Under the pieces are notes generated by a model. The model did no database searches. It saw nothing but the letters and a program-made list of their open reading frames with translations, and was not told the DNA's origin. Of a DNA stretch of 64,000 nt, positions 52,853 to 62,517 are shown one piece after another; the first letter of the stretch is position 1, and each line of letters begins with the position of its first letter. The translations under genes and the position numbers were made by a program. The DNA lies in NCBI RefSeq assembly GCF_007904085.1, contig NZ_CP042326.1, forward strand, positions 3,262,960-3,326,959, given 5' to 3'. The DNA comes from Euhalothece natronophila Z-M001. Lineage in GTDB: Bacteria; Cyanobacteriota; Cyanobacteriia; Cyanobacteriales; Rubidibacteraceae.

Positions 52853-54097
52853 TTACTTACTTTTTTGCACAAAGGGTAAATCATCAGAAGAAACGGTTTC
52901 TGCTGCTTGGATGGTTTCTTTCGCTTTAAATAAACGCCATTGGGTAACCGTGGGGCCAAACAATTCAAAGATAACTGTAGTGCTAACAATAATTGATACT
53001 AGAAACTGACCTAAGCCTGGGAAATGGTCAAGAGTAAGAACAGCTAATCCTAATGCTACTCCTGCTTGGGGAAATAAGCTCCAGCCAATATTTTCTTGCA
53101 CGACTGGTTCTGCATTGACTAAACGAGCAGCAATTCCACCTCCAATGACAAACCCCAAACAACGGGCGAAAACATACAGAATCCCAATTAAGCCCAGAGA
53201 AGCCAGTGCTGAAACATCTAACTCACACCCTGCTAAAAGGAAGAAAATCACCAAGAAAGGTTCACTGACTTCTTCAATTGTGCCAAAAATATTTGTTTTC
53301 GGTTGAGCGCGATTTTTTGCCACTGTCGCACCAAGCACGATACAAGCCAAGAGATAAGACACGTGCAATTGGTAAGCTAAACCAGTACACAGAAGAAGGA
53401 ACCCTGTAATTTCTAATAAACTGGGTTTTCCTTTTTTTAAAGCCCCAGCTAAACGAGCCATCGGCCAACCAATTACTAAACCAAGGAGAAAAGCTCCTCC
53501 AATTTCCCAAGCTCCAGCAATCATTTCTTGAGAGGGGTTTCCAGCGCCAGTAATAATTTCCCCAACCACTAAGAAAATGCTAAAGAGGGTAATGCCTAAA
53601 ACGTTATCAGTTGCTAAGACTCGAACAATGGTATCGGTTAGAGGCCCTTTAGCGTTGGTTTCGCTAATGACATCAAGGGTGGCAGCAGGTGCCGAAGCTG
53701 GGGCTAATCCTGCTAGCAAGAGGGCTAAAACCAGATCATTTTGAATCCAGTAGGCTATGGTAAAAACAAGGGTGGCTGCCACTAGAGTTTTACCGAAAGA
53801 AATAGCAAAAATTTTCGGCCCCGTTTTGAGAAGATCGAAGTTAATAAAGGTTTCCCCGAGCCTAAAAGCAATCATGGATAGTGCAATGTAGGACATAATG
53901 GGAAAGAGTCCCACAATTTCGTCAGGAACGAGGTTTAAGAAGGAGGGGCCAATAATAATTCCTGAAATTACAAGTAGGGTAACCCGAGGCAGACGCAGAT
54001 AACGAGCAATGGCATAGGCTCGTCCGCCGAACATTAAAAATAGACCGAAAACTAAAATATTAGGCAGTTCTGCAATTTCGACCGCTTCTGCTTCCAT
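52853..54097 (-). CDS. CPA2-family cation:proton antiporter (Kef-type)
   Basis: ATG 54097 (414 aa) is preferred over the in-frame ATG 54217, whose extra 40 residues are not hydrophobic or conserved-looking. About 12-13 membrane helices are present, with the CPA2 features RYLRLPRVTLLVISGIIIGPSFL and AGLAPASAPAATLDVI, the latter containing the unwound helix near the ion site (SAPAATLDV). No RCK/TrkA domain follows the membrane part, so regulation differs from KefB/C. It exchanges Na+ or K+ for protons. A small HIP1-free, G/C-typical gene. Confidence 0.85.
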   Translation of the reverse strand: MEAEAVEIAELPNILVFGLFLMFGGRAYAIARYLRLPRVTLLVISGIIIGPSFLNLVPDEIVGLFPIMSYIALSMIAFRLGETFINFDLLKTGPKIFAISFGKTLVAATLVFTIAYWIQNDLVLALLLAGLAPASAPAATLDVISETNAKGPLTDTIVRVLATDNVLGITLFSIFLVVGEIITGAGNPSQEMIAGAWEIGGAFLLGLVIGWPMARLAGALKKGKPSLLEITGFLLLCTGLAYQLHVSYLLACIVLGATVAKNRAQPKTNIFGTIEEVSEPFLVIFFLLAGCELDVSALASLGLIGILYVFARCLGFVIGGGIAARLVNAEPVVQENIGWSLFPQAGVALGLAVLTLDHFPGLGQFLVSIIVSTTVIFELFGPTVTQWRLFKAKETIQAAETVSSDDLPFVQKSK

Positions 54098-54243
54098 AAT
54101 GAGTTTCTTCTCAAATAATTCACTTTTTGTTATAACATTCTCTAGATTGGTTTTGAAATGAGGCGGGATAGTTCTGGAATTGTCTGTAATTGATATAATC
54201 TGGGGAAGTTTCACCAATTCTATCTTTTATTAAGCGATTTACT

Positions 54244-55704
54244 ATGGCATCAATCCGAGAGTTACATCAACAGTTAGTTAATAAGGAACGCTCTGCACAA
54301 GAACTAACCCAAGAAACCTTCGCGCGTATTGAAGCGTTAGAACCGAAGTTACATAGTTTTCTTCACTTGATGAAAGAGGAAGCAGAAGCTACAGCGAAAA
54401 AGGTGGATGAAAAAATTGCTTCAGGAGAGGAGATTGGTTTATTAGAAGGGCTTCCCATTGGGGTAAAAGATAATATGTGTATGACGGGAGTGCCAACTAC
54501 TTGTGGCTCTCGGATTTTAGAGAATTTTGTCCCTCCTTATGAGTCAACGGTAACGGGTAAGTTAAAGCAAGCTGGGGCGGTATTAGTGGGGAAAACGAAT
54601 CTTGATGAGTTTGCGATGGGGAGTTCTACGGAAAATTCGGCTTATGCCCTAACGTCTAATCCTTGGGATACCTCACGAGTTCCTGGGGGATCATCAGGAG
54701 GTTCAGCCGCTGCAGTGGCGGCGGAAGAATGTGTGGCGGCGTTGGGTTCAGATACAGGGGGATCAATTCGTCAACCTGCGTCTTTTTGTGGTGTGGTGGG
54801 AATTAAACCCACTTATGGCTTAGTGTCTCGCTTTGGTTTAGTGGCGTTTGCTTCTTCTTTGGATCAAATTGGCTCTTTTGGGCGTAGTGTAGAGGATGCA
54901 GCGGTTTTATTAGGCGCGATCGCAGGTCATGATCCAGCCGATAGCACAAGTTTAAATATTGAGATTCCCGACTATACCCAATATTTAACCCCTGAGTTAC
55001 CCAAAGATCGCAAGCTCAAAATTGGCGTAATCACAGAAACTTTTGGCGAAGGACTCTCTGAGGAGGTTAAAACGGCGGTTGAAGCGGGAATTGAACAATT
55101 TAAGGCGCTCGGTGCAGAAATTGTAGAGATCTCTTGTCCTCGTTTCCGTTATGGGTTGCCTGCTTATTATATTATTGCTCCTTCGGAAGCGTCTTCTAAT
55201 TTGGCGCGGTATGATGCGGTGCGCTATGGAAAACGCAGTGAGGAGGCAGACAATTTACTCTCAATGTACACTAAGACCCGTGCGGAGGGGTTTGGTGCCG
55301 AGGTAAAACGTCGCATTATGGTGGGAACTTATACCCTTTCAGCAGGTTATTATGATGCTTATTATTTGAAGGCGCAAAAGGTAAGAACGCTGATTAAACA
55401 GGATTTTCAGAAGGCGTTTGAGTCAGTAGATTTATTAGTGTGTCCCACAGCACCAACGACGGCGTTTAAGGCAGGAGAAAAAACGGATGATCCCTTGAGT
55501 ATGTATCTATCGGACTTAACAACCGTTCCTGTAAGTTTAGCAGGATTACCAGCGCTCAATCTTCCTTGTGGGTTTGATTCTCAAGGCTTACCGATTGGAA
55601 TGCAGTTGATTGCTAATGTATTAAGAGAGGATCAACTGTTGCATACAGCCTATGTTTATGAACAAGCAACAGATTGGCATAAACAAAGTCCAGAAATTAG
55701 TTAA
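54244..55704 (+). CDS. gatA: Asp-tRNA(Asn)/Glu-tRNA(Gln) amidotransferase subunit A
   Basis: The 486-residue protein carries the GatA amidase motifs: GVKDN with the catalytic Lys, [14 protein letters not shown] with the cis-Ser, and [25 protein letters not shown] with the nucleophile Ser. It releases ammonia from glutamine for GatB to amidate mischarged Glu-tRNA-Gln, in partnership with gltX (24547) here. gatB and gatC are not adjacent. Length is normal. The stop shares one base with the hydrolase ATG (TAATG). Confidence 0.96.
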   Translation: MASIRELHQQLVNKERSAQELTQETFARIEALEPKLHSFLHLMKEEAEATAKKVDEKIASGEEIGLLEGLPIGVKDNMCMTGVPTTCGSRILENFVPPYESTVTGKLKQAGAVLVGKTNLDEFAMGSSTENSAYALTSNPWDTSRVPGGSSGGSAAAVAAEECVAALGSDTGGSIRQPASFCGVVGIKPTYGLVSRFGLVAFASSLDQIGSFGRSVEDAAVLLGAIAGHDPADSTSLNIEIPDYTQYLTPELPKDRKLKIGVITETFGEGLSEEVKTAVEAGIEQFKALGAEIVEISCPRFRYGLPAYYIIAPSEASSNLARYDAVRYGKRSEEADNLLSMYTKTRAEGFGAEVKRRIMVGTYTLSAGYYDAYYLKAQKVRTLIKQDFQKAFESVDLLVCPTAPTTAFKAGEKTDDPLSMYLSDLTTVPVSLAGLPALNLPCGFDSQGLPIGMQLIANVLREDQLLHTAYVYEQATDWHKQSPEIS

Positions 55705-56579
55705 TGGTGAGTTGGTTAAGGTCTAGGTTAAGAGCAATGATTTATGTTTTAGCAGTTGGCGCGATCGCGTATTTAGTGGCTGGTTTTACCCTATTTGCCA
55801 CCCAAAGAAAACTGGTCTTTTTCCCCTCTCAAATCATTCAGGCAACTCCTAGTGAGTATAACTTGCCCTATGAATCCGTTTATATTCCCATGGGAGAGGA
55901 GGAATATATTCATGGCTGGTGGATGCCCAGTGAGTCTAGTGAGGCCCCTGTTTTACTCTATTTACACGGTAATGGGGGCAATGTGGGAACCAATTTACCT
56001 CGGGCGGAACGTTTTCATTCAGTGGGATTTTCTGTATTTCTCATTGATTATCGGGGATATGGGAAAAGTGAGGGGCGCTTTCCGAATGAAGAACGAGTGT
56101 ATGAGGATGCCCAAGCCGCTTGGCGGTATTTAGTGGAAGAACAGAATATTTCTCCCGATAACTTATATGTGTTTGGTCATTCTCTCGGTGGCGCGATCGC
56201 GCTAGAATTAGCCAATCGCCAGCCAGAAATCCCAGGTTTAATCGTTGAGGGGTCTTTTACTTCTATCAAGGATATGGCGACCCATATTGGGCAATACAAT
56301 TGGCTTCCCCTGAATTGGGTACTCACACAACGGTTTAACTCAAAAGAAAAGCTATCTTCTCTTGATATGCCCATTTTCTACATTCATGGCACTAATGATC
56401 CTGTCGTCCCCTATGAAATGAGCAAAGAACTTTATCAAGCCTCAAAAGGAGAAGCAGAACTCTGGCTAGTAGAAGGGGCTGGTCATCATGATATTGGGGA
56501 GATCATGGGAGGCACTTATGAGCAAAAAGTCTGGGACTTTGTCATGGAAAAAAATCCTTCCTTGTCGCCCCAACCCTAA
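55704..56579 (+). CDS. BEM46/ABHD13-like alpha/beta hydrolase
   Basis: The 291-residue protein has an N-terminal membrane segment (about 10-30) and then a serine hydrolase domain. The domain has [11 protein letters not shown] (oxyanion), [23 protein letters not shown] (nucleophile Ser in G-x-S-x-G) and GAGHHDIG (catalytic His). These match the ABHD13/BEM46 group of membrane-bound hydrolases, of uncertain substrate. It is translationally coupled to gatA but has no obvious link to tRNA charging. ATG 55704. Confidence 0.88.
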   Translation: MVSWLRSRLRAMIYVLAVGAIAYLVAGFTLFATQRKLVFFPSQIIQATPSEYNLPYESVYIPMGEEEYIHGWWMPSESSEAPVLLYLHGNGGNVGTNLPRAERFHSVGFSVFLIDYRGYGKSEGRFPNEERVYEDAQAAWRYLVEEQNISPDNLYVFGHSLGGAIALELANRQPEIPGLIVEGSFTSIKDMATHIGQYNWLPLNWVLTQRFNSKEKLSSLDMPIFYIHGTNDPVVPYEMSKELYQASKGEAELWLVEGAGHHDIGEIMGGTYEQKVWDFVMEKNPSLSPQP

Positions 56580-56621
56580 CTGAAGCCCTTTTCAGACTCG
56601 TTAAGATAGTGAGGTTAGAAC

Positions 56622-56694
56622 GGGACTGACGGGGCTCGAACCCGCAACTTCTGCCGTGACAGGGCAGTGCTCTAACCAATTGAACTACAGTCCC
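56622..56694 (-). tRNA. tRNA-Asp (anticodon GUC)
   Basis: The reverse complement begins GGGACTGTAGTTCAATTGG, has the anticodon stem-loop CTGCCC-TGTCACG-GCAG with anticodon GTC, the TTCGAGCC T-loop, and ends CAGTCCC. The 7-bp acceptor stem pairs perfectly (GGGACTG/CAGTCCC). The 3' CCA is not encoded. It lies between the hydrolase gene and the MgtC-like gene. Confidence 0.97.
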
Positions 56695-56829
56695 TTAGAA
56701 CGCGAATACTATAATAACCATTATTTTAGGGTTTGTCAAATGCTAAACCAAAAATTCTTTAAAAGTCACTGTATTCAGAAAAGTTTGACTTTTAGAAAAA
56801 AGTATGATAGCCAAATCATAAGACAATAG

Positions 56830-57531
56830 CTAGCTCAATTGTTGCTCAGAAATTGTCCAGCTGGCACTGGTAATCATAGGCTCTAAACTTAAACGACTAA
56901 TTACTTGTTCTAACAGCTTATCATTGCGATTTTGGGTCGCTAACTCTGCTTCGACAACGACTTTTCCAGCTTCCTCTGCAATGTCCTCACTGCGTAAAGA
57001 TCGCAGTTTCATGTCCCCCATACTGAGGGATTGTAATAACAAACTGCGGACTCGGGCTTCATCTTTTTCCCGACAAGTCAGGGAGCATTGATAGCAAAGT
57101 TCGATGTCTGTTCCGTCTAAAGGCTGTTGATTAATTTTATGACTAAAGTATCGCAGAACCGTATTCGACAATAAAACCGCGATCGCGCCCATAAAGGCTT
57201 CCGAGAGAAAACCTGCCCCTGATAACGCACCAACTGCCGCGGCACACCAAATCGTCGCCGCCGTATTTAAGCCACGAACAGTTAACCCTTCCCGTAAAAT
57301 TACCCCACCTGCTAAGAAACCAATTCCCGAAACCACTTGTGCAGCAATTCGAGTCGGGCTAGCCTCTTCAGGGGTTAATACCGAGAGAATGACAAATAAT
57401 GCTGCCCCAGTAGAAACCAAAGTATTCGTGCGTAATCCCGCCATTCTTTGTCGCCATTGACGCTCAAACCCCAAAGCAGAGCCTAATAAAAAAGCAACCA
57501 CCAGCCGAATTGCAACCTCAAACCATACCAT
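56830..57531 (-). CDS. MgtC/SapB family membrane protein
   Basis: The 233-residue protein has the MgtC/SapB N-terminal domain: LLGSALGFERQWRQRMAGLRTNTLVSTGAALF, AAQVVSGIGFLAGGVILREG and GLNTAATIWCAAAVGALSGAG. About four or five helices and a C-terminal ACT-like cytosolic domain follow. The family is linked to survival under low magnesium and to membrane energetics. Its position just downstream of mgtE on the same strand (94 bp gap) suggests joint control by magnesium. ATG 57531. Confidence 0.9.
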   Translation of the reverse strand: MVWFEVAIRLVVAFLLGSALGFERQWRQRMAGLRTNTLVSTGAALFVILSVLTPEEASPTRIAAQVVSGIGFLAGGVILREGLTVRGLNTAATIWCAAAVGALSGAGFLSEAFMGAIAVLLSNTVLRYFSHKINQQPLDGTDIELCYQCSLTCREKDEARVRSLLLQSLSMGDMKLRSLRSEDIAEEAGKVVVEAELATQNRNDKLLEQVISRLSLEPMITSASWTISEQQLS

Positions 57532-57625
57532 TTTCCTCGCTACCTCATATTGATAAATTAACGCAGGACAAACATTCTATCTGCCCCACGTTAAGTCATA
57601 ATTAAATTAAAAGCCCAGTTACTAT

Positions 57626-58996
57626 TTAACCAATGCCAAGAAATAGGTCAACTAAGCTAAAATAAATCAACAGTCCTACAAAGTCTTTAATCGTGGTGAT
57701 GAAAGGATCGGCTCCAGGGCCATGGTCAAAGCCAGCTTTCAGCATAATCCAAGGTAAACAAGCTCCCAATACTGACCCGAGGAGAATGACACAAAATAGC
57801 CCTAATCCAACGGCAAGACCAATTTCAGGCGCATCATTGGGGATTCCTTGCCAAAATAAAGCAACAATACCCCCCATAATTCCTAAAGCAGCCCCCATCA
57901 TTAAGCCAATTTTTACTTCTCGGAAAAGATAGGGGTAAAATCGTTTGACATCAATTTGATTCCAAGCCAAACCACGAGCAAAAATGGTACTGGATTGCGT
58001 GCCAACATTTCCTCCCATATCCATTACAAGCGGAATAAATACTGCTGCCACGACCACTGCTTCTAGGGTTTCTTCAAAGCGTTCGATTACACCCCCCACT
58101 AAGAAACCGCCAACAAGGGTAACAATTAAAAAGAGAATACGTAGCCGAATTGCATACCAAGGTGCGCCACGAACCAGACGTTCACTCCAAACGCGATCGC
58201 GCCCGGTTAAGCTACCAACCCCAGCTTTCGCATAAGCCGCATCAGTGGCTTCTTCTTCCACTAAATCAATGACATCATCAAAGGTAATATCCCCCACTAA
58301 GCGCCCTTCCCGATCAAGCACGGGAATCGCTGGCAAATCATAATCCTTGAGTAACTTCGCCGCTTGTAAATCTCGGGTATCGACACTAGCTGCGATTTGA
58401 GTTCCCTCTACAAGCTCACTCACTGGAACTTGGGGACTCGCTTTAATTAAGTTGACTGTTTGCAAAAAGCCTTTGTAATAGCGTTCTTTATCAATTAAAA
58501 AGATAATTGCTAACTCATTAGGATTAAGATTAGACTCTTTGACCTGTTCGAGGGCTGTTCCCACGGTAATATTATCGCGAACCGCAAGAAAGCGCAGATT
58601 CATAATCCGTCCTGCACTGCGCTCAGGATACCCAAGCAGTCGGTTAACGTTTTCCCGAGAATTGGGGCTAAGATTACCGATAAGGCGCTTAGTAACTTTT
58701 GCAGGAAGTTCCTCAAATAATCGCACTCGTTCATCTGCTGGCAACGCTTCTACCAAGTGCATTACCTTGGGATCTTCCATAGATTGAATGAGTTCAGCCT
58801 GCTCTTCTGCGCGAAGATATTCAAAAACAGCAATTGCTTTATCTTTATCTAATAGCCGAAAAGCAAGAACCCGTTTATCAGGGTCAATCTCCATCAAGAG
58901 TTGGACTAATTCAGTTGCTGGAATTTGATTAGCTTCTTTTTTTGCCGCTTGTAGGGCATTCGGTTGTAATAAGTCTTCGAGAACATTTTGATGCAT
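57626..58996 (-). CDS. mgtE: MgtE-type magnesium transporter
   Basis: The 456-residue protein has the MgtE N domain (superhelix, with PADERVRLFEELPAKVTKRL), two CBS domains (LRFLAVRDNITVGTALEQV, IPVLDREGRLVGDITFDDV) and a five-helix membrane domain with MDMGGNVGTQSSTIFARG, the conserved Mg2+-selective pore segment. N and CBS domains close the channel when cytosolic Mg2+ is high. Full length for the family. A long leader with a near-consensus promoter lies upstream (58997-59576), and the MgtC-like gene is downstream. Confidence 0.94.
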   Translation of the reverse strand: MHQNVLEDLLQPNALQAAKKEANQIPATELVQLLMEIDPDKRVLAFRLLDKDKAIAVFEYLRAEEQAELIQSMEDPKVMHLVEALPADERVRLFEELPAKVTKRLIGNLSPNSRENVNRLLGYPERSAGRIMNLRFLAVRDNITVGTALEQVKESNLNPNELAIIFLIDKERYYKGFLQTVNLIKASPQVPVSELVEGTQIAASVDTRDLQAAKLLKDYDLPAIPVLDREGRLVGDITFDDVIDLVEEEATDAAYAKAGVGSLTGRDRVWSERLVRGAPWYAIRLRILFLIVTLVGGFLVGGVIERFEETLEAVVVAAVFIPLVMDMGGNVGTQSSTIFARGLAWNQIDVKRFYPYLFREVKIGLMMGAALGIMGGIVALFWQGIPNDAPEIGLAVGLGLFCVILLGSVLGACLPWIMLKAGFDHGPGADPFITTIKDFVGLLIYFSLVDLFLGIG

Positions 58997-59545
58997 AAAA
59001 CACCTCTACATGAGTTTAAATCGGGTTTAATCAACACAAAGGAATCCTAATGTTAACCACCGACTCCCTCTCTCTCAGCACCATATCAAGCAATGAGACA
59101 CGATTTCCCTAGCTTGAGAGAATAGGGAATGTCCTTTGATTAAGCGTAAAGAGCCCTCACAACGACAAGGACTGAATCAAGCCAAAGAAAAGACCTGAGT
59201 GTTACACTATAATGTTTGTCGCGACAAAGAGGTGTTCTAGTCTGATTTCCGAAAAAATAACTATTACTTTCTCGGCTCATCTCCTTATTTTCGCAGCCAC
59301 TATGCCCAGTAGTGACCAGAGATGAACCTGCTATCTTCACATTTGGGCGAAAAAGCAGACATTCAAAGTTCTGAGCCACCACTGGCCATAGCCCCTACTT
59401 CGACTAGAATCCTCATCCTCGGTGAGGGAGTCTCGCAGTGCAGCTTGGCTACAACTACCAGCGGTTTCCATTCCTTATAAAGTCCTTAACTAACTTCAAA
59501 AAACTAAATCAGCAGCTTTTTAATAAAACTTTTAACTGCTTGTGT
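58997..59545 (-). promoter_or_regulatory. Long mgtE 5' leader of unassigned structure
   Basis: From the inferred start site near 59541 to the mgtE ATG is about 545 nt without a convincing gene. Candidate hairpins include CTCAcC-type CCTCA/TGAGG near 59412-59428, TTTGTCGCGACAAA near 59215-59230, and an imperfect GGGAAAT/ATTCCC region at about 59105-59133. I could not match it to the M-box or Mn2+ riboswitch consensus. The plus strand of this 706-bp gap holds no gene either. Regulatory leader is an inference from length and position. Confidence 0.4.
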
Positions 59546-59548
59546 TGA

Positions 59549-59576
59549 ATTATATCATCAATCACGGTTCTGTCAA
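59549..59576 (-). promoter_or_regulatory. Near-consensus sigma-70 promoter reading toward mgtE
   Basis: On the minus strand a perfect TTGACA (59571-59576) and a perfect TATAAT (59549-59554) are separated by 16 bp. Transcription would begin near 59541 and run leftward through the leader into mgtE. The promoter lies inside or beside the relic transposon end at 59607-59653, so it may have come with that element. Confidence 0.75.
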
Positions 59577-59606
59577 CTATGCAAACCAAGCCCCATGTTC
59601 TAGCAC

Positions 59607-59653
59607 TTTAACGCCATAAATGGCGGCGTTTTGAACCTGTGATTTTGCGATAA
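59607..59653 (-). mobile_element. Relic left end of the IS200/IS605-like element
   Basis: Read on the minus strand this stretch is TTATCG-AAAATCAC-GGTTCAAAAC followed by the hairpin cgccat-tt-atggcg (59612-59625), nearly identical to 9703-9744. No matching right end with TCAA and no transposase were found downstream. It therefore looks like a solitary left end left by deletion or one-ended insertion, reading toward mgtE. Confidence 0.65.
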
Positions 59654-59702
59654 CTCTGCTATTTTATTAGATTGAGACACTTAGATCCTACTATCAACTT
59701 GT

Positions 59703-59897
59703 TTGAAGATGACAAACAACAATTCTTTAATCCAGCAATGGCAGAGCAAAATTAGAATTGCCGATAGTAACAATATACTAATCCACTGTAAAAACTGTGA
59801 CGAAGAATGGGTTAACTCTGAGCCAGAAGTAACTTGTTATCAATGTGGAAGCAAAAACCTTGAGCAAATTCGTTGCTGGCAATTTCCAGACGATTGA
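59703..59897 (+). CDS. Small zinc-ribbon protein, 64 aa
   Basis: The protein has two CxxC knuckles, HCKNCDEEW and CYQCGSKNLEQIRCW, that form a zinc ribbon around residues 28-58, and no other domain. I recognise it only as a conserved small cyanobacterial type without known function. ATG 59703 (a second ATG lies two codons on). It precedes clpC by 151 bp. A 9-bp hairpin (tagccgtaa/ttacggcta, 59926-59934 and 59950-59958) follows and probably ends its transcript. Confidence 0.7.
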   Translation: MKMTNNNSLIQQWQSKIRIADSNNILIHCKNCDEEWVNSEPEVTCYQCGSKNLEQIRCWQFPDD

Positions 59898-59925
59898 GTC
59901 ATAATTTGATAAATCTGAAGATATC

Positions 59926-59958
59926 TAGCCGTAAATTTCCCCCCTAGGGTTACGGCTA
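59926..59958 (+). terminator. Hairpin after the zinc-ribbon gene
   Basis: Perfect 9-bp inverted repeat tagccgtaa/ttacggcta with a 15-nt loop. It starts about 28 bp past the stop of the zinc-ribbon gene. No T tract follows, so termination strength is uncertain. Confidence 0.6.
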
Positions 59959-60048
59959 TTCCCATTGTAAATACTTAATAATAGAGGATAAAGTGAAACC
60001 AATAGATAAGAAAAGTTAAGAAAGTCGTCTAGCTATAACGTATAAACT

Positions 60049-62438
60049 ATGTTTGAATATTTTACTGATAAAGCCATCAAATCAGTTGTTCTTGCTCAAG
60101 AAGAAGCCCGACGGATGAAGCAAAATCTGGTAGGCAGTGAGCAAGTCTTGCTGGGGATCATTGCCGAAGGAACCAGTGAGGCAGCACAAATCTTAAATCA
60201 GTTGGGGGTAAAACTCCAAGATGCGCGTCAAATCGTAGAAGGATTAGTGGGTTCAGGTTCAGATAATGTGCCAGCGAATATTCCCTTTACCCCCCGAGCC
60301 AAGCGTATTTTTGAACAAGCTCTTGAAATTTCTCGGCAAAAATCTCAGGAGACCATTCTGCCTGAACATATTTTACTGGCAATGACTCAAGAAGAGGGAG
60401 TGGCTACTAAGGTATTGAACCAATTAGGGGTAGAACCTCAACAAGTAGCTAACCAATTACAAGAAGCCCTAGACAATCCTAACTCAGGCAATGACGAACC
60501 TTCTGCGCCTGCCGCTGCTACTATGGGAGGAGAAGGTCGTCAACGGGGATTTGGCTTTAATCAGCAGCAACAGCAACAAAGTGAGGGCTTAAAGTCTTTT
60601 GCTACCAATTTAACCGATCGCGCTAGAAATGAAGAAATTGACCCCATCATCGGACGCGACCAAGAAATTGAACGCACCATCCAAATTTTAGGTCGTCGCA
60701 CCAAAATAATCCAGTCTTAGTGGGAGAACCGGGGGTGGGGAAAACAGCAATTTCTGAAGGACTTGCCCAGCGCATTGTTCGTAAGGATGTTCCTGAATCT
60801 CTAGAAGATAAGGAAGTCTATAGCCTTGATATGGGCTTATTAGTTGCTGGCACTCGTTTTCGCGGTGAATTTGAAGAACGCCTGAAGAAAATTGTCAAAG
60901 AAGTGCAAGAGGCTGGCAATATTATTCTGGTCATTGATGAAATTCATACTCTCATCGGCGGTGGTGCCATGGAAGGAGGAATGGATGCGGCAAACCTCCT
61001 GAAACCCGCTTTAGCCCGTGGAGAATTACAATGTGTGGGAACAACCACCATGGATGAGTATCGCCAGTACATCGAGAAAGATGCGGCGTTAGAACGGCGT
61101 TTTCAACCTGTCATGGTGGATGAACCTTCAATTGATGAAACCATCGAAATTCTCAAAGGTATTCGCGCGCCTTACGAAGAGTATCATAAGATTAAAATTA
61201 CCCCCGAAGCTCTCGAAGCGGCTGCCAAGTTATCAGATCGCTATATTAATGATCGATTCCTGCCAGATAAAGCCATTGATATTATTGATGAAGCTGGCTC
61301 ACGCTTACATTTAAGTCAGTCCATGGCAGAAAAATCTAATGATGACGAACAAGCCGCCGAAATCACCACCGATAGTGAACAAATGCCAATTTTGGGCTTA
61401 GAAGAAGTAGCAACGATTGTTTCCTCTTGGACGGGCGTTCCTGTGACTAAGCTCACCCAAGCCGAGTCTGAATTGCTGTTAAATCTTGAAGATACCCTCC
61501 ATGAACGAATTATTGGACAGGGTGAAGCTGTCAGTGCGGTGTCTCGGGCAATTCGTCGCGCTCGTGTGGGCATGAAAGACGAAGATCGACCCATTGCGAG
61601 CTTTATCTTCTCTGGGCCAACAGGTGTGGGTAAAACCGAATTAACCAAGGCTTTAGCAAAATATATGTTCGGGGATGAAGAGGCGATGATTCGCTTAGAT
61701 ATGTCCGAGTATATGGATCCCCAAAGTGTTTCTAAGTTAATCGGCTCTCCCCCAGGATTCGTGGGTTATGAAGAAGGCGGACAATTAACAGAACAAATCC
61801 GTCGTCGTCCTTATACGGTGGTATTATTAGATGAGATTGAAAAAGCCCACCCTGATGTGTTTAATAGCCTCTTACAGGTTCTAGACGAAGGGCATCTCAC
61901 CGATGCCAAAGGGCGACAAGTTGACTTCAAAAACACCTTGATGATCATGACTTCCAATATTGGCTCAAAAGTGATTGAAAAAGGTGGCGGTGGACTTGGT
62001 TTTGAATTAGATACGGAAGAGGATAACCAATACACTCGGATTCGGAATCGAGTTCAAGAGGAAATGAAAAACTACTTCCGTCCTGAGTTTCTTAACCGTG
62101 TTGATGAAGTGATTGTCTTCCGTCAACTGGAAAAAGAGGAAGTTGTGGAAATCGCCGATTTACTCTTAGAAGAAATCAGTGCGCGGTTACGAGAACAACA
62201 AGGGGTTGAGTTAGAAGTCAGCGATCGCTTTAAAGAACGGGTAATTGAAGAAGGCTATGATGCCAGTTATGGCGCACGTCCTTTACGTCGAGTTTTGATG
62301 CGGTTGTTGGAAGATAACTTAGCTCAAGCGATTCTCTCAGGAGACATTTCTGAAGGGGAGACGGCTCGCGTGGATGCTGATGACGAAGGCAATATCCTTG
62401 TCGGTGAAGCTAATAAACAACTGCAGCCGGTGGGCTAA
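60049..62438 (+). pseudogene. clpC: ClpC-type Hsp100 ATPase, one-base frameshift, short M-domain
   Basis: Two frames together encode a ClpC chaperone of about 795 residues. The first has the Clp N-domain ([20 protein letters not shown]), a Gln-rich linker and the start of NBD1 ([20 protein letters not shown]). The second continues [18 protein letters not shown] (Walker A), AILV-type Walker B read as [14 protein letters not shown], a short middle region, and NBD2 ([16 protein letters not shown]). The frames join if one A is restored to the aaaa run at about 60702, consistent with a sequence error. ClpC normally has a UVR-containing middle domain; here only about 30 residues replace it. It would feed substrates to ClpP. 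Confidence 0.8.
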
Positions 62439-62517
62439 TTTCTTTCTCCCTTCTTCTTAATCAATAAGGAGGAGGGAAAACCCACAACCAACCATCACTA
62501 ACGAGTCTTACCGAGGA

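Noticed and set aside
59140..59382. An 80-codon minus-strand open frame in the mgtE leader
   Set aside because: Its composition is unlike neighbouring proteins, it shows no family motif, and it lies wholly in the inferred transcribed leader; a non-coding leader or relic explains it better.
58997..59545. M-box or Mn2+ (yybP-ykoY) riboswitch before mgtE
   Set aside because: The conserved core strings of either class could not be found by eye; only length and position support a regulatory leader.
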